From Bacillota bacterium (GTDB lineage: Bacteria; Bacillota; Clostridia; Oscillospirales; Ruminococcaceae), in NCBI GenBank assembly GCA_023433405.1, contig JAEZCT010000075.1, positions 1 to 53,498 on the forward strand: a DNA stretch of 53,498 nt. Reading direction: 5' to 3'. A program made the translations under genes and the position numbers. Below are positions 40,742-49,642 of the stretch, piece after piece. The notes under the pieces are model-generated. The model saw nothing but the letters and a program-made list of their open reading frames with translations. It made no database searches and had not been told where the DNA came from. Numbering within the stretch: the stretch's first letter is position 1; every line of letters begins with the position of its first letter.

Positions 40742-41683
40742 CTATTTCAGAAATTTTTCTATAATAAAGCGCGGACGCTGCTTGACTTCCCCGTAAATTT
40801 TACCAATGTACTGCCCCACCACGCCAAGGCAGGTGAGCTGCACGCCGCCCAAAAACCACAGCGAAACAATAATAGAGGTCCACCCGCTCACCGCGCTGCC
40901 CAGCAGATAGGAGATAAGCGCATACAGCCCCGCAAGGATGCTGAGCAGGAAGATAATAAACCCTACGCCCGTAATCAGGGAGAGGGGCTTTACGCTAAAG
41001 GACGTAATACCGTCAAAGGCAAAGGCCAGCATCTTCTTTAAGGGGTATTTTGACTCCCCAGCAAAGCGTTCCTCCCGCACATAGGCGACGGTGGCAAACC
41101 GAAAGCCCAAAAGCGGTACCATACCGCGTAAAAACAGGTTTACCTCCCGGTATTCCGCCAGCGCGTCCAGGGCGCGGCGGCTCATCAGGCGGTAATCGGC
41201 GTGGTTATGCACCACATCGGCTCCAAGCTTTTGCATAAAGCGGTAAAAGCCCAGCGCGGTCGCCCGTTTAAAGAAGGTATCCTTCTTGCGGCTTTCCCGC
41301 ACACCATAAACAATATCGCAGCCCTCCTCATAGCGGGTAAGCATCTCGTCTACGGCGTTTATGTCGTCCTGCAGGTCGGCGTCCAGAGACACCACGCAGT
41401 CCGCGTGCTCCTTTGCGGTCATAAGCCCCGCAAGCAGGGCGTTTTGGTGCCCGCGGTTGCGCGAGAGCTTCAGCCCGCAGATGCGCTTATCCTCCTCATG
41501 GTACCGCTCAATTTGCTCCCAGGTTTTGTCGCGGCTGCCGTCGTTTACAAACAGAATGCGGCTTTCCCGGGAGATTCGCCCCTGCTCCATGAGCGCCGAA
41601 AGCTTTGCGAGAAAGCGCTTGCTGCTTTCGGGCAGAACCTCCTCCTCATTATAGCAGGGCACAACAATATATAGTGTGGTCAT
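40742..41683 (-). CDS. GT2 glycosyltransferase, CsbB/GtrB-like
   Basis: The product is 313 residues from the ATG in MTTLYIVVPCYNEEEVLP; a start seven codons earlier is possible. The GT-A domain has the nucleotide-binding block LSRNRGHQNALLAGLMTAKE and the DxD motif in VVSLDADLQDDI. Two C-terminal transmembrane helices (about 230-260 and 270-295) anchor it. This is the architecture of CsbB/GtrB enzymes that attach a sugar to undecaprenyl phosphate on the inner face of the membrane. The YfhO-like gene directly upstream fits this pathway. Confidence 0.9.
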   Translation of the reverse strand: MTTLYIVVPCYNEEEVLPESSKRFLAKLSALMEQGRISRESRILFVNDGSRDKTWEQIERYHEEDKRICGLKLSRNRGHQNALLAGLMTAKEHADCVVSLDADLQDDINAVDEMLTRYEEGCDIVYGVRESRKKDTFFKRATALGFYRFMQKLGADVVHNHADYRLMSRRALDALAEYREVNLFLRGMVPLLGFRFATVAYVREERFAGESKYPLKKMLAFAFDGITSFSVKPLSLITGVGFIIFLLSILAGLYALISYLLGSAVSGWTSIIVSLWFLGGVQLTCLGVVGQYIGKIYGEVKQRPRFIIEKFLK

Positions 41684-41785
41684 GCTTCTTACACTCTTTC
41701 CCATATCATTATTTCATCAAAGCCCTTGCCCCGCGGCTTAGGCGAAGCGCAGGGTTTATCACGAGGCGCTTTTTCGTCGACGAAA

Positions 41786-44700
41786 TCACTCCTCTTGATT
41801 GTCGCCCTCTTTCTTTTCATTTATGCCGATAATAAACTGCTCGTCGGAGGAGAGCATCCGCTTTAAGCGGTTTTTCAGGGGCTGCTCCTCCGCGCTGCCG
41901 GAGGCGGGGTAGAAGCCGCCATCCCGCTGAGATTGATCCGGCTCGCCTCCCTCAGGGACCTGGCCGAAGGTGCGTGACGGGCGGCTTTCCTTCGGCGCGG
42001 TGCGGTCGGAGGGGGTCGGCTCCGACGCCGACGGCGTGCGCCCTATAGGCGGCGCGTCGGGGTCGGACGCTGCGTCAACCTGTGGTGGCGGCGGCTCAAC
42101 CCCGCGCTGGTCGCGAAGCTTTGGCATCTCCGGGCTTAACGGCACCCTGCCTCTTGGCGGGGCATCCAAATCATCCAGCACCGTATCGGCGGGGACACCC
42201 GCCCGAAATCCTCCGCGTCCCGTAGGCGGCGCGTCGGAGTCTGAGGGGATACGGGGGGAGGGCGTAAACCCTGCTTGCGGGTAAAAGCCGACAGGCGGCC
42301 TTGCTCCGGGGGGAGGAACGAAGCCCTCCGGGGGAGCTATCCCCCCCGGGGGGAGAATGCCAGCCTGAGGCTCGGCCGGGGGCCTGCCAAACCGCGAGAC
42401 GGCCGAAAGATTCTCATGGCGGCGGGTGCGAAGCCCGGGGGAGGCACCCTGCGCCTTTGCACCCTCAAGCCGGTAAGTGCCGTCCAGCGGCTCCACCGAA
42501 AGGTTTGGTGCCTCGTCCTCAAAATACAAAGAGGTTTGCCCGGCGGACGGCGCCTGCTCCTCTGGGGGCGGCTCCGGCCCGCGCCGGCGGCGTATGAGAT
42601 AATAGGTGAGCAGATACAGCCCCAATACCAGCAGCGCGCCCAGGGAGATAAACATCCCCTCATAAAGCCCGGGGGTGTTGTATTCAAACCGTATGACGTT
42701 TTCTCCCGCAGGTACCCGCAGCGCCATAAAGCCGATATTGGCCTTCTCAATCAGGGCGGGCTTCCCGTTAATATACGCGCTAAAGCCCTTCTCATAGGGC
42801 ACAGAGAAAAACACAAAGCTCTCCTTCTCAAGCTTTATGCCCGCGGAAAAGCCGGTGCTGTCAAAGGCAAAGTAATGGGCGCTCCGGGCGCGGCGGGCGG
42901 CGCAGTCCGCTTGGAACTGGGTCTCGTTAAGGTTATCAACCTCCAAATCCTCGGTGGGACGGAGGATATCCATATTGCGGTCGGCGGTTTCCCAATCCAG
43001 GTACACCGAGTGTACCAAAAGGTTGCCGCGCAGAAGCTTCGAGACGCTGTCAAACTGCATTTCATCCGCATAGCTGTCGTAAACAAACGCCATGGGAATA
43101 TAGTTTTTGTTCTCGTATATCTCATAGCCGTTCTGTGTGCCGTAATATTCGTAGCCGGGCATTCCAAACTCCCGGTCGCTGTCCTCATTCACAAACAGCC
43201 AGCGCACCGATAAGAGGGAGCGCAGGGCGTAATACTTGGTTTCGGGGCGCGACCCCACCGCCCGTTCCACCCCCACCTCAGGGTAAAAATCCATCACCGA
43301 AACAGGCACAATGCTGTGAAAGGCCTGTATGGAGGGCATGTGCCAAAACATCGCCTGATTATCCATCCCCTCATAAACATCCACCCGGTAGAACTGGTTT
43401 TCGGTTTCCGGCAGGTCAAATTTATCCCGTGCCTCCAGCGCCGTGTCGATGATATAGCTTGTGGAATAGGAATGGGATTTGCCAAGACCGATAAACATCA
43501 TGCCATAGGCGCAGGAGATTACGCAGGCGGTAATCAGCGCATAGCGCGGCAGCTTCTTATTGCGCGCAAAGCCCCGGAACAATACCGCCATCAGGATAAG
43601 GCAGAGCACCGCGACGCCCACAAACACCCAATACCGCTCGGGGTATTCCTCAAGACCGATGGTGTAGGTGTCATCCTTCTTCACCGGCATAAGCCCGATT
43701 GCGACAGCAATCGCGCCTGTGACAAACGCCGACTGCCGTATGCCGCTTTGAATATCCGTTTCGGGGTCCTCAAACGCCATTACTGTGGCAAGCGCAAGAA
43801 AGAGGATGGGCATATAAAACCAGCGGGCATAATAGCTGCCGTTAAACATAAAAAACGAGCTGTTTAACACCGGCACCAGCGCAAAAACAAGGCTTGTGAG
43901 AATCATGCGCTTGACAAAATGTCCCCTGTTTTTTTGAATAAACGCAATAACCCCGCACATGCCCGCAAGGGGCAGCCAGCCCGCCACCGACGCCCATTTA
44001 ACGTTGCCGTCGGGGAAGAAGTTGGGGCGGCTGGGCAGGTCTGGCGGGAAGAAGAAGGTTTGAAGTATTGCGCCGTACCGCTGCACGTTATTATAAAAAA
44101 GGGCGTTCCAGCCGCTTAAAAAGTCATCCACCCGGGGGTTATCCATCACCGCAAGCACCGAGGGCAAAAGCAGCACCGCCGAAAGAGCAACACCCAGCAC
44201 CGCCTCCAGCGCTAGGGTGAGAAACTTAGAAACCGTCAGCCGGTAATGCCCCCCAAGGGTTCGGATGAAGAAATAGATAAATACAAACACCACCTGCCCC
44301 GCGAAGAAGAAATAATTGGAAAGAGCGCAGATGAAAACCGAAAGGGCAAAAAAGCCCCGCCGGTTGTTTTGCAGGTGCTCCTCCATGGAGATGAGCAGCA
44401 GGGGAAAGAAGGCAATGGCCTCATGAAAATGATTGAAAAATACGTTGTAAATAGAAAAGCCGGAGAACGCGTACAAAATCGCGCCCATGAGCGCGTAGTC
44501 CTTGTTCTTTACAAAGCGGGTGATAAACCCATAGCCGGTTAGTGTAATTACCCCAAATTTTAAGCATAAAAGCGGCGCCATCATATACGGCACCCACGCG
44601 GTGGGAAAGGGCAGCGTCAGCCAGAAAAAGGGGCTGCCCAAAAGATAAAAGCTGTAGGAGCCAATAAAGTTCGCGCCAAGGTCCGTAAATTCATTCCAAT

Positions 44701-44899
44701 ATATCGCCCCCGAGCGCACCGCCTCATGGGCGAGCTTATAAAAGGGGATTTGCTGAACATTAAAGTCACCGAAAAAGAAAAAATACCCCCGGTCGTAAAT
44801 GACAAACGGCAGAAACATCACCGCCGCAACTGCAAGCCCCAGCAAAAACGCCTGGCGGTACCTTTCGTTTGATTGTCCCTTAAGCTTATTCATATCCAT
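41786..44899 (-). CDS. YfhO-like GT-C membrane glycosyltransferase with long Pro-rich tail
   Basis: The product is about 1037 residues from the ATG at 44899, with GGAAAGAG 7 nt upstream. The first ~560 residues hold about a dozen transmembrane helices with an early DFNVQQIPFY loop, where GT-C enzymes place their acidic catalytic residues. Extracellular domains follow, then a last transmembrane helix (near 785). In B. subtilis, CsbB and YfhO act together to glycosylate lipoteichoic acid, and this gene lies next to a CsbB-like gene. The last ~250 residues form a cytosolic, Pro/Gly/Asp/Arg-rich tail with repeats like DAPPTGRGG and DAPPIGRTP, unusual for the family. Confidence 0.87.
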   Translation of the reverse strand: MDMNKLKGQSNERYRQAFLLGLAVAAVMFLPFVIYDRGYFFFFGDFNVQQIPFYKLAHEAVRSGAIYWNEFTDLGANFIGSYSFYLLGSPFFWLTLPFPTAWVPYMMAPLLCLKFGVITLTGYGFITRFVKNKDYALMGAILYAFSGFSIYNVFFNHFHEAIAFFPLLLISMEEHLQNNRRGFFALSVFICALSNYFFFAGQVVFVFIYFFIRTLGGHYRLTVSKFLTLALEAVLGVALSAVLLLPSVLAVMDNPRVDDFLSGWNALFYNNVQRYGAILQTFFFPPDLPSRPNFFPDGNVKWASVAGWLPLAGMCGVIAFIQKNRGHFVKRMILTSLVFALVPVLNSSFFMFNGSYYARWFYMPILFLALATVMAFEDPETDIQSGIRQSAFVTGAIAVAIGLMPVKKDDTYTIGLEEYPERYWVFVGVAVLCLILMAVLFRGFARNKKLPRYALITACVISCAYGMMFIGLGKSHSYSTSYIIDTALEARDKFDLPETENQFYRVDVYEGMDNQAMFWHMPSIQAFHSIVPVSVMDFYPEVGVERAVGSRPETKYYALRSLLSVRWLFVNEDSDREFGMPGYEYYGTQNGYEIYENKNYIPMAFVYDSYADEMQFDSVSKLLRGNLLVHSVYLDWETADRNMDILRPTEDLEVDNLNETQFQADCAARRARSAHYFAFDSTGFSAGIKLEKESFVFFSVPYEKGFSAYINGKPALIEKANIGFMALRVPAGENVIRFEYNTPGLYEGMFISLGALLVLGLYLLTYYLIRRRRGPEPPPEEQAPSAGQTSLYFEDEAPNLSVEPLDGTYRLEGAKAQGASPGLRTRRHENLSAVSRFGRPPAEPQAGILPPGGIAPPEGFVPPPGARPPVGFYPQAGFTPSPRIPSDSDAPPTGRGGFRAGVPADTVLDDLDAPPRGRVPLSPEMPKLRDQRGVEPPPPQVDAASDPDAPPIGRTPSASEPTPSDRTAPKESRPSRTFGQVPEGGEPDQSQRDGGFYPASGSAEEQPLKNRLKRMLSSDEQFIIGINEKKEGDNQEE

Positions 44900-44997
44900 A
44901 TGCTTTCTCTTTCCGTTCTTAATGTGTGCGCGCCGCACACCATTCCCTGTTATTATTGCAGACAGTCCTTAAATTTCGTTTTAACCGCCTTGCGGTT

Positions 44998-45026
44998 ATT
45001 ATACCACGCCGCTAAACAAGTGGCAA
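44998..45026 (-). promoter_or_regulatory. Promoter for the YfhO-GT2 operon
   Basis: TTGCCA (45021-45026) and TATAAT (44998-45003) on the minus strand are exactly 17 nt apart. The -35 lies inside a perfect palindrome (45022-45046). Confidence 0.7.
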
Positions 45027-45046
45027 TAAAAAGGAGTTTTATTGCC
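45022..45046. promoter_or_regulatory. Palindrome over the YfhO promoter
   Basis: GGCAATAAAA pairs perfectly with TTTTATTGCC around a 5-nt AGGAG spacer. It covers the -35 of the YfhO promoter and so is a candidate operator; a weak terminator role on the opposite side cannot be excluded. Confidence 0.5.
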
Positions 45047-45104
45047 CTGTACCCCAAAAGGTCCGCAACGGTATTTTGCACCAGAGCAGGGTTATACGTC
45101 CATG

Positions 45105-45142
45105 CAAAAAAAGAGAGAGCCGTTTGATTGGCTCTCTCTTTT
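45105..45142. terminator. Terminator after sleB
   Basis: AAAAGAGAGAGCC pairs with GGCTCTCTCTTTT around an 8-nt GTTTGATT loop, with A tracts on one side. On the minus strand it would end sleB, about 65 nt after its stop. Confidence 0.88.
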
Positions 45143-45207
45143 CATACTTTGTTGCACAGCCGACCGCAAAGCTTCCTCATACGAACCTCTTTGATAAAAG
45201 CTCCGTA

Positions 45208-45945
45208 TCAGCTGCAAAACAGGTGACTGCCAATGCGCTTGATGACGGGACGGGTGCGTATCCACTTATTCGAGGTCTTATCGGGGTTAAAGTAGTATAT
45301 CGCGCCGCCCGAGGGATCCCAGCCGTTTAAGGCATCCTGCGCCGCACGCACCGAGCTTTCGGAGACCGGCTGGTCAATCTGCCCGTCGGTCACGGCGGTA
45401 AACGCCCCGGGCTGATAAACCACACCCGCAAGGGTATTGGGGAAGGACGGGTGCTTTACGCGGTTAAGCACACAGGCCCCCACCGCCACCTGACCCTCAT
45501 AAGGCTCGCCCCGGGATTCCGCCGAGATGATAACCGCCAGCAGCCGTTGATCCTTGCTGGAGACGGACGCGTTGGCAGAGGAGCCGCCGGAGGAGCCGCC
45601 CGACGAGCCACCGGAGGAGCCGCCCGCAATTCCTATGGCCGCAAGCGTCGCGGGACCGGCAATACCATCCACCGTCAGTCCGTTGCGCTTTTGAAAGAGG
45701 CGCACGGCCTTCTCTGTTTTGCTGCCAAATATGCCGTCTACCGCCCCGTCGTAATATCCCCATTTTTTGAGGTTGGTTTGAATCTTTTTGACCTCCTCGC
45801 CCCTTGAGCCCATGCGCGAAAGAACCTCGATGGCCTGAGTTTGAAAGGTTGAGACGCCATAGGTATAAACCACCAGGGCGATGATGCAAAGGTTGAGCGC
45901 GACAATGATGGCGATTTTAAGCGCTTTAATAATCTTATCCTGCAT
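45208..45945 (-). CDS. sleB: Spore cortex-lytic enzyme SleB
   Basis: The product is 245 residues from the ATG at 45945, with GGAGGAAAG upstream. An N-terminal transmembrane or signal helix (9-28) is followed by a peptidoglycan-binding domain (about 45-105; IQTNLKKWGYYDGAVDGIFG). After four GGSS repeats comes the Hydrolase_2 catalytic domain (about 128-245), with the catalytic Glu in AVIISAESRGEPYEGQVAVG. SleB is a muramoyl-transglycosylase that degrades spore cortex during germination, so it points to an endospore former. The GGSS linker is longer than in Bacillus. It follows a membrane-protein gene and not the usual ypeB. Confidence 0.93.
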   Translation of the reverse strand: MQDKIIKALKIAIIVALNLCIIALVVYTYGVSTFQTQAIEVLSRMGSRGEEVKKIQTNLKKWGYYDGAVDGIFGSKTEKAVRLFQKRNGLTVDGIAGPATLAAIGIAGGSSGGSSGGSSGGSSANASVSSKDQRLLAVIISAESRGEPYEGQVAVGACVLNRVKHPSFPNTLAGVVYQPGAFTAVTDGQIDQPVSESSVRAAQDALNGWDPSGGAIYYFNPDKTSNKWIRTRPVIKRIGSHLFCS

Positions 45946-46124
45946 AGATTCTTTCCTCCGCATTGATGGAATGCAAATTTGTATATTAAAGTTTTTCCAC
46001 ATGCGGGCGGATTATCCCTAAAACTAAGTCTGTTTTAAATCGTTACCGGCGACAAATTGCAATTCTATCAAAAAGCGGAGGTCAGCGGGCTTTGCGGCGG
46101 GCTGTTTTCTTCTGCTGCACTGGC

Positions 46125-46706
46125 TCAGCCAGCCGTTTCGCCGCTTATTTGCTCCGTCTCAAGTCCCGCCGGGCGATCGCAAAGCCCAAGCACCCGCTTC
46201 ACCGCAAGCGGCAGGTACAGGGCAAAGGCCTCGCACAGGCTAAGCCCGGAGATATAGGACGCAAGGTCAAAGATTTTATTGATGGTATAAAAGCTCGCCC
46301 ACAGCCCGGCAATGATAAACGCCGCCATTGCGCCCACCGTATAGGCGGTCAGGTCACGGGTTAAAAAGCTCACTTTCCCTCTCCTTTTGTCCCAAAACAG
46401 CACACCCCCAAAGGTAACGAGCAGAACCGCCAAAGCAATCAGCGAAAAAAAGGCGAAGCGGTCGAAGGTTTTTGTTGCCCAGCCCTCAAACACGATGGAA
46501 TCCATAGCCATAAGCTGAGGGTTTTTTCCAAGCCCTTGCAGCAAATTCGGACGCAAAAGCAAAATGCCCCCAAAACCAATGACAGAAAACAAAAAGGATA
46601 TTATAATATGAACGAGTCCCGCAATCTTATGCCGCACCAGCCCGCAGATCCCGTTAAAAATAATAACCGCCAGTGTAACCCACGCCAAGGGAGGAATTAT
46701 AATCAT
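46125..46706 (-). CDS. Polytopic membrane protein, probably pro-sporulation partner unknown
   Basis: The product is 193 residues with about four transmembrane helices (for example LAWVTLAVIIFNGICGLV, HIIISFLFSVIGFGGILLL and AYTVGAMAAFIIAGLWASFY). A cytosolic KRRGK loop lies between helices 3 and 4. No family is recognised. It lies 180 nt upstream of sleB on the same strand and could share its transcript, but it does not resemble YpeB. The last helix is followed by a short hydrophilic tail. Confidence 0.65.
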   Translation of the reverse strand: MIIIPPLAWVTLAVIIFNGICGLVRHKIAGLVHIIISFLFSVIGFGGILLLRPNLLQGLGKNPQLMAMDSIVFEGWATKTFDRFAFFSLIALAVLLVTFGGVLFWDKRRGKVSFLTRDLTAYTVGAMAAFIIAGLWASFYTINKIFDLASYISGLSLCEAFALYLPLAVKRVLGLCDRPAGLETEQISGETAG

Positions 46707-46797
46707 AGCCGAAAGATACCCCCATGTACTTATTTAAACTGCTTCTGTTACTAAAACCCGTTATGCAAAATGAAAAATGAAAAATGAAATTAACATC

Positions 46798-46826
46798 ATT
46801 ATAAAGTAAGCCGCATAAAGAGGCAA
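46798..46826 (-). promoter_or_regulatory. Promoter for the membrane-protein/sleB region
   Basis: TTGCCT (46821-46826) and TATAAT (46798-46803) on the minus strand are 17 nt apart, giving a leader of about 85 nt to the gene at 46706. This is a vegetative-type promoter. A sporulation-type promoter directly before sleB could not be established. A short tandem repeat of AAAATGA occurs at about 46767-46789. Confidence 0.6.
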
Positions 46827-46902
46827 CTCCACAGCAACCCGCCAAAGCCTTTGCGCGGGGAGCCGCTCAGGATAGCCGCCCCAATTATAAACAGCAATAT
46901 TT

Positions 46903-47005
46903 ATACTAATATCCGATTAAAAAGAGTATAAAAATCAAGTGAAAAGCTTTAATTTATGGGTTTTCACGCGGATTTTTATCGACTCTTTTTGAGGAGATTA
47001 GTATT
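46903..47005. repeat. Palindromic MITE-like repeat, copy R3
   Basis: It runs from ATACTAATATCCGATT to GAGGAGATTAGTATT. In inverse orientation it differs from the copy at 49503-49604 by about one base, so the two are very recent duplicates. Its end lies 30 bp before the ATG of the DUF815 gene, so any promoter for that gene must lie in or through the repeat. Confidence 0.9.
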
Positions 47006-47034
47006 ACACACTCTTTTAAAAGGAAGTATCAAAC

Positions 47035-48228
47035 ATGAGCCCCGAACAGCTATGCCGGCTCCGAGCCGATCTACACTCCCTCGTCATTTTCAGCTCTCTT
47101 AAAAACGACGAGACGCTTTGCAGCCTGGATGAGCTTCTCGCCTCCCTGACTGAACCGCCCCTTACCCGTGTTTCGCGGTACGCGGCGTTTGCCGCCGCAC
47201 TGTTTGAAAAGGGCGGCAGTCTCACCGACTACCTGCTAAAACACGTTTTAGACGATGACAACCTGTATGTGCGGGTTCTTGCCCGGGGAGACGCCCTGCC
47301 CCCGGAGCTTGCCGCCTGCGCCGAGCAGGAGCTAATAAAGCTTGAGACTCTCTCCCGTCTGGAGGCGGGCGCGGTGCGCGCGCAGCTTGGCTACGATGGG
47401 TATTTGCCTTTGTGGCGCACCCATTCGGTGGATTTTCGCGCCGCCCACCGCGAGCGCATGAGTACCTTGGGAACGCGCGGCTATGGCATTTACGCTTCGC
47501 ACCATATGTTTACGGTAACGGAGGGCTCGCCGGTGCCGGTGCCGTCCCCCGACCCCGTTCGCCTTTGCGAGCTGGCGGGCTACCCGCTTGAGCGAAAAGA
47601 GGTGGTCGATAACACCCTAGCCCTTTTGTCGGGTAAGCCCGCCGCCAACGTGCTGCTGTATGGCGACGCCGGCACCGGCAAATCCTCCACCGTTAAGGCG
47701 GTGGTCAATGAGTACGCCCCTCAGGGGCTACGGCTCATAGAAATTGGCAAGCACCAGCTAAGCTCGATTCCCCGGCTTATTAACAGCCTTAGTGATAACC
47801 CGTTGCGGTTTATCCTGTTTATCGACGACTTGTCGTTTACCGCGGTGGGGGACGACTTTAACACCCTAAAGGCAGTGCTCGAGGGTTCCTCCGCCGCGCG
47901 GGCGGCAAACTTTGCGGTTTATGTCACCAGCAACCGCCGCCATCTGGTTAAGGAGAGCTTTGCCGACCGCGGAAGGGACGACATTCACGTCAACGAAACC
48001 ATACAGGAGATCTGCTCTCTTTCCGACCGCTTCGGGCTGGCGGTGCGGTTTAACCAGCCGGATAAGCTGCAATACCTTGCCATTGTCAAAAGCCTTCGAC
48101 CGCTGTTCGGTATAGAGATGGATGACGACAGCCTCTGCCTTGCCGCCGAGCGCTTTGCCACCGAACGCGGCGGCCGCTCCCCCCGCGCCGCCCGCCAGCT
48201 GATGGAGCGGCTAAAGGCAATGGAGTAA
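47035..48228 (+). CDS. DUF815-family AAA+ ATPase
   Basis: The product is 397 residues. The first ~200 residues are a helical, leucine-rich family-specific domain. The AAA domain has Walker A LLYGDAGTGKSSTVK and Walker B RFILFIDDLSF, then a sensor-like AVYVTSNRR and a lid with RSPRAARQLMERLK. DUF815 proteins are of unknown function, and MoxR/AAA-type remodelling is the general expectation. AAAAGGAAG precedes the ATG. It stands alone between palindromic repeats. Confidence 0.9.
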   Translation: MSPEQLCRLRADLHSLVIFSSLKNDETLCSLDELLASLTEPPLTRVSRYAAFAAALFEKGGSLTDYLLKHVLDDDNLYVRVLARGDALPPELAACAEQELIKLETLSRLEAGAVRAQLGYDGYLPLWRTHSVDFRAAHRERMSTLGTRGYGIYASHHMFTVTEGSPVPVPSPDPVRLCELAGYPLERKEVVDNTLALLSGKPAANVLLYGDAGTGKSSTVKAVVNEYAPQGLRLIEIGKHQLSSIPRLINSLSDNPLRFILFIDDLSFTAVGDDFNTLKAVLEGSSAARAANFAVYVTSNRRHLVKESFADRGRDDIHVNETIQEICSLSDRFGLAVRFNQPDKLQYLAIVKSLRPLFGIEMDDDSLCLAAERFATERGGRSPRAARQLMERLKAME

Positions 48229-48263
48229 AACTATGAACCGACACCATGAAAAGCCGCAACAAA

Positions 48264-48296
48264 AGCAGCGTCAAAAGCCGTACCTTTGACGCTGCT
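48264..48296. terminator. Hairpin after the DUF815 gene
   Basis: AGCAGCGTCAAA pairs perfectly with TTTGACGCTGCT around a 9-nt loop, 36 nt after the stop. The T tract is weak (CCTTACTCGTTTCGTTT), so termination efficiency is uncertain. The AraC gene converges from the right. Confidence 0.65.
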
Positions 48297-48397
48297 CCTT
48301 ACTCGTTTCGTTTGGCTCATTTAAACGCGATTGATATTCTGCGCCCCTTTGCGCATTACAGTAACAGCAAATTGCACCGCGGGGGCGATAGCCGCCC

Positions 48398-49309
48398 CTA
48401 GCCCTTCTCCCAATCCTCTTTGTAATGCCCCCTGGATAGGTTCCCGGCGGTGCGGTGCGCACGGTAATAGGCGGGCGTATACCCGATGTATTTGGTAAAA
48501 ACCTCCGAAAAATGCTGGCGGCTGTTATAGCCCACGCCGCTTGCCACATCGGCTACAGGCAGGGTGCTTGTTTCCAGCAGGTATTTTGCCTTTTCGAGCC
48601 TAAGCTCGGTAATCCTCCCCACAATGGTGCAGCCCAGCGCCTCGTGAAAGGTGCGCTGCAAATGAGAGCGGGAGACCCCCGCGGCGCGGGCAATATCATC
48701 AACCGTAATGTCCTGGTCGTAGCATTCCCCAATATAAAGCGCCGCGCGCCGGATATACGCGGGTACCCCAAGCTCACGCCTGCGCCTGCCCTCGGCATAC
48801 TGCCCGCCAAGCTCGAGCAGGATAAGAGCCAGCTGCAAATCGGCCTCCAAATTGTCCGAGACCTCCGGGTGCCGCTGCATAAGGCGCATAAGGTTAATAA
48901 GCGCGGTGCGCAGGATCCCATCCCGGTCCTCGCACACAAACGCGGACGGCTCCGCCGCAAGCAGCCCGCGAAGCCGCCGGTCGGCGGTCAGCGGCCCCAG
49001 GCGGATAGGCCCGCAGGCTTCGACAGGCTCCGCCTCAATATTCAGCACCCGGCAGGGGCTGCCCCGCTCCACCCGCAGGTCGTGTGGGGTAAGGCTGTCC
49101 AAAAAAACATACTCCCCCTCCCGAAGGCTGTGGGGGCCGTCGGGCAGGGTAATGGTGCAGCGCCCGCTTGCGACATACATTATTTCAAGCTCGGTATGGG
49201 CGTGCGGAGCCATCTCGAAAAACTGGTGGTTTACCGAATAGTAACGGCGCACGGTCAGCCACCCCTGCCAAAACCGTGCGTCATACAGGCTTTTTTGTGC
49301 GGCTTGCAT
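48398..49309 (-). CDS. AraC-family transcriptional regulator (cupin type)
   Basis: The product is 303 residues. The N-terminal cupin (about 30-130) has HAHTELEIMYVASGRCTITL and SLREGEYVFLDSLTPH, expected to bind a sugar. The C-terminal double helix-turn-helix (about 205-300) has ITVDDIARAAGVSRSHLQRT and ATSGVGYNSRQHFS-type motif (VASGVGYNSRQHFSEVFTKY). It is divergent from the GH27 gene at 49643, so it probably regulates that operon. A repeat element (49503-49604) sits in the shared intergenic region. Confidence 0.9.
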   Translation of the reverse strand: MQAAQKSLYDARFWQGWLTVRRYYSVNHQFFEMAPHAHTELEIMYVASGRCTITLPDGPHSLREGEYVFLDSLTPHDLRVERGSPCRVLNIEAEPVEACGPIRLGPLTADRRLRGLLAAEPSAFVCEDRDGILRTALINLMRLMQRHPEVSDNLEADLQLALILLELGGQYAEGRRRRELGVPAYIRRAALYIGECYDQDITVDDIARAAGVSRSHLQRTFHEALGCTIVGRITELRLEKAKYLLETSTLPVADVASGVGYNSRQHFSEVFTKYIGYTPAYYRAHRTAGNLSRGHYKEDWEKG

Positions 49310-49502
49310 TTCCTGCCCCCCTTATTGCCTAAAATAATAGCACAAAACCCGACATCAAATCAATCCCGCAAACGATTTATGACATGTGCGGTTTTATTTT
49401 AGGTATAATCAAACTTATCGGCAATGCCTTGCTGTATTTTCGTAGGCATTGGGTTAACCCTTTTGATAAGACGCCTTACGCATAGGCAGGCGTATCATTG
49501 TA

Positions 49503-49604
49503 ATACTAATCTCCTCAAAAAGAGTCGATAAAAATCCGCGTGAAAACCCATAAATTAAAGCTTTTCACTTGATTTTTATACTCTTTTAAATCGGATATTA
49601 GTAT
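49503..49604. repeat. Palindromic MITE-like repeat, copy R4
   Basis: It runs from ATACTAATCTCCTC to CGGATATTAGTAT. It is nearly identical to the copy at 46903-47005 but inverted. It lies 39 bp before the GH27 ATG, inside the control region between two divergent genes. Confidence 0.9.
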
Positions 49605-49642
49605 AAGGCTATCAGGTTCACCCGAAAGGATGTGGGAATGTT

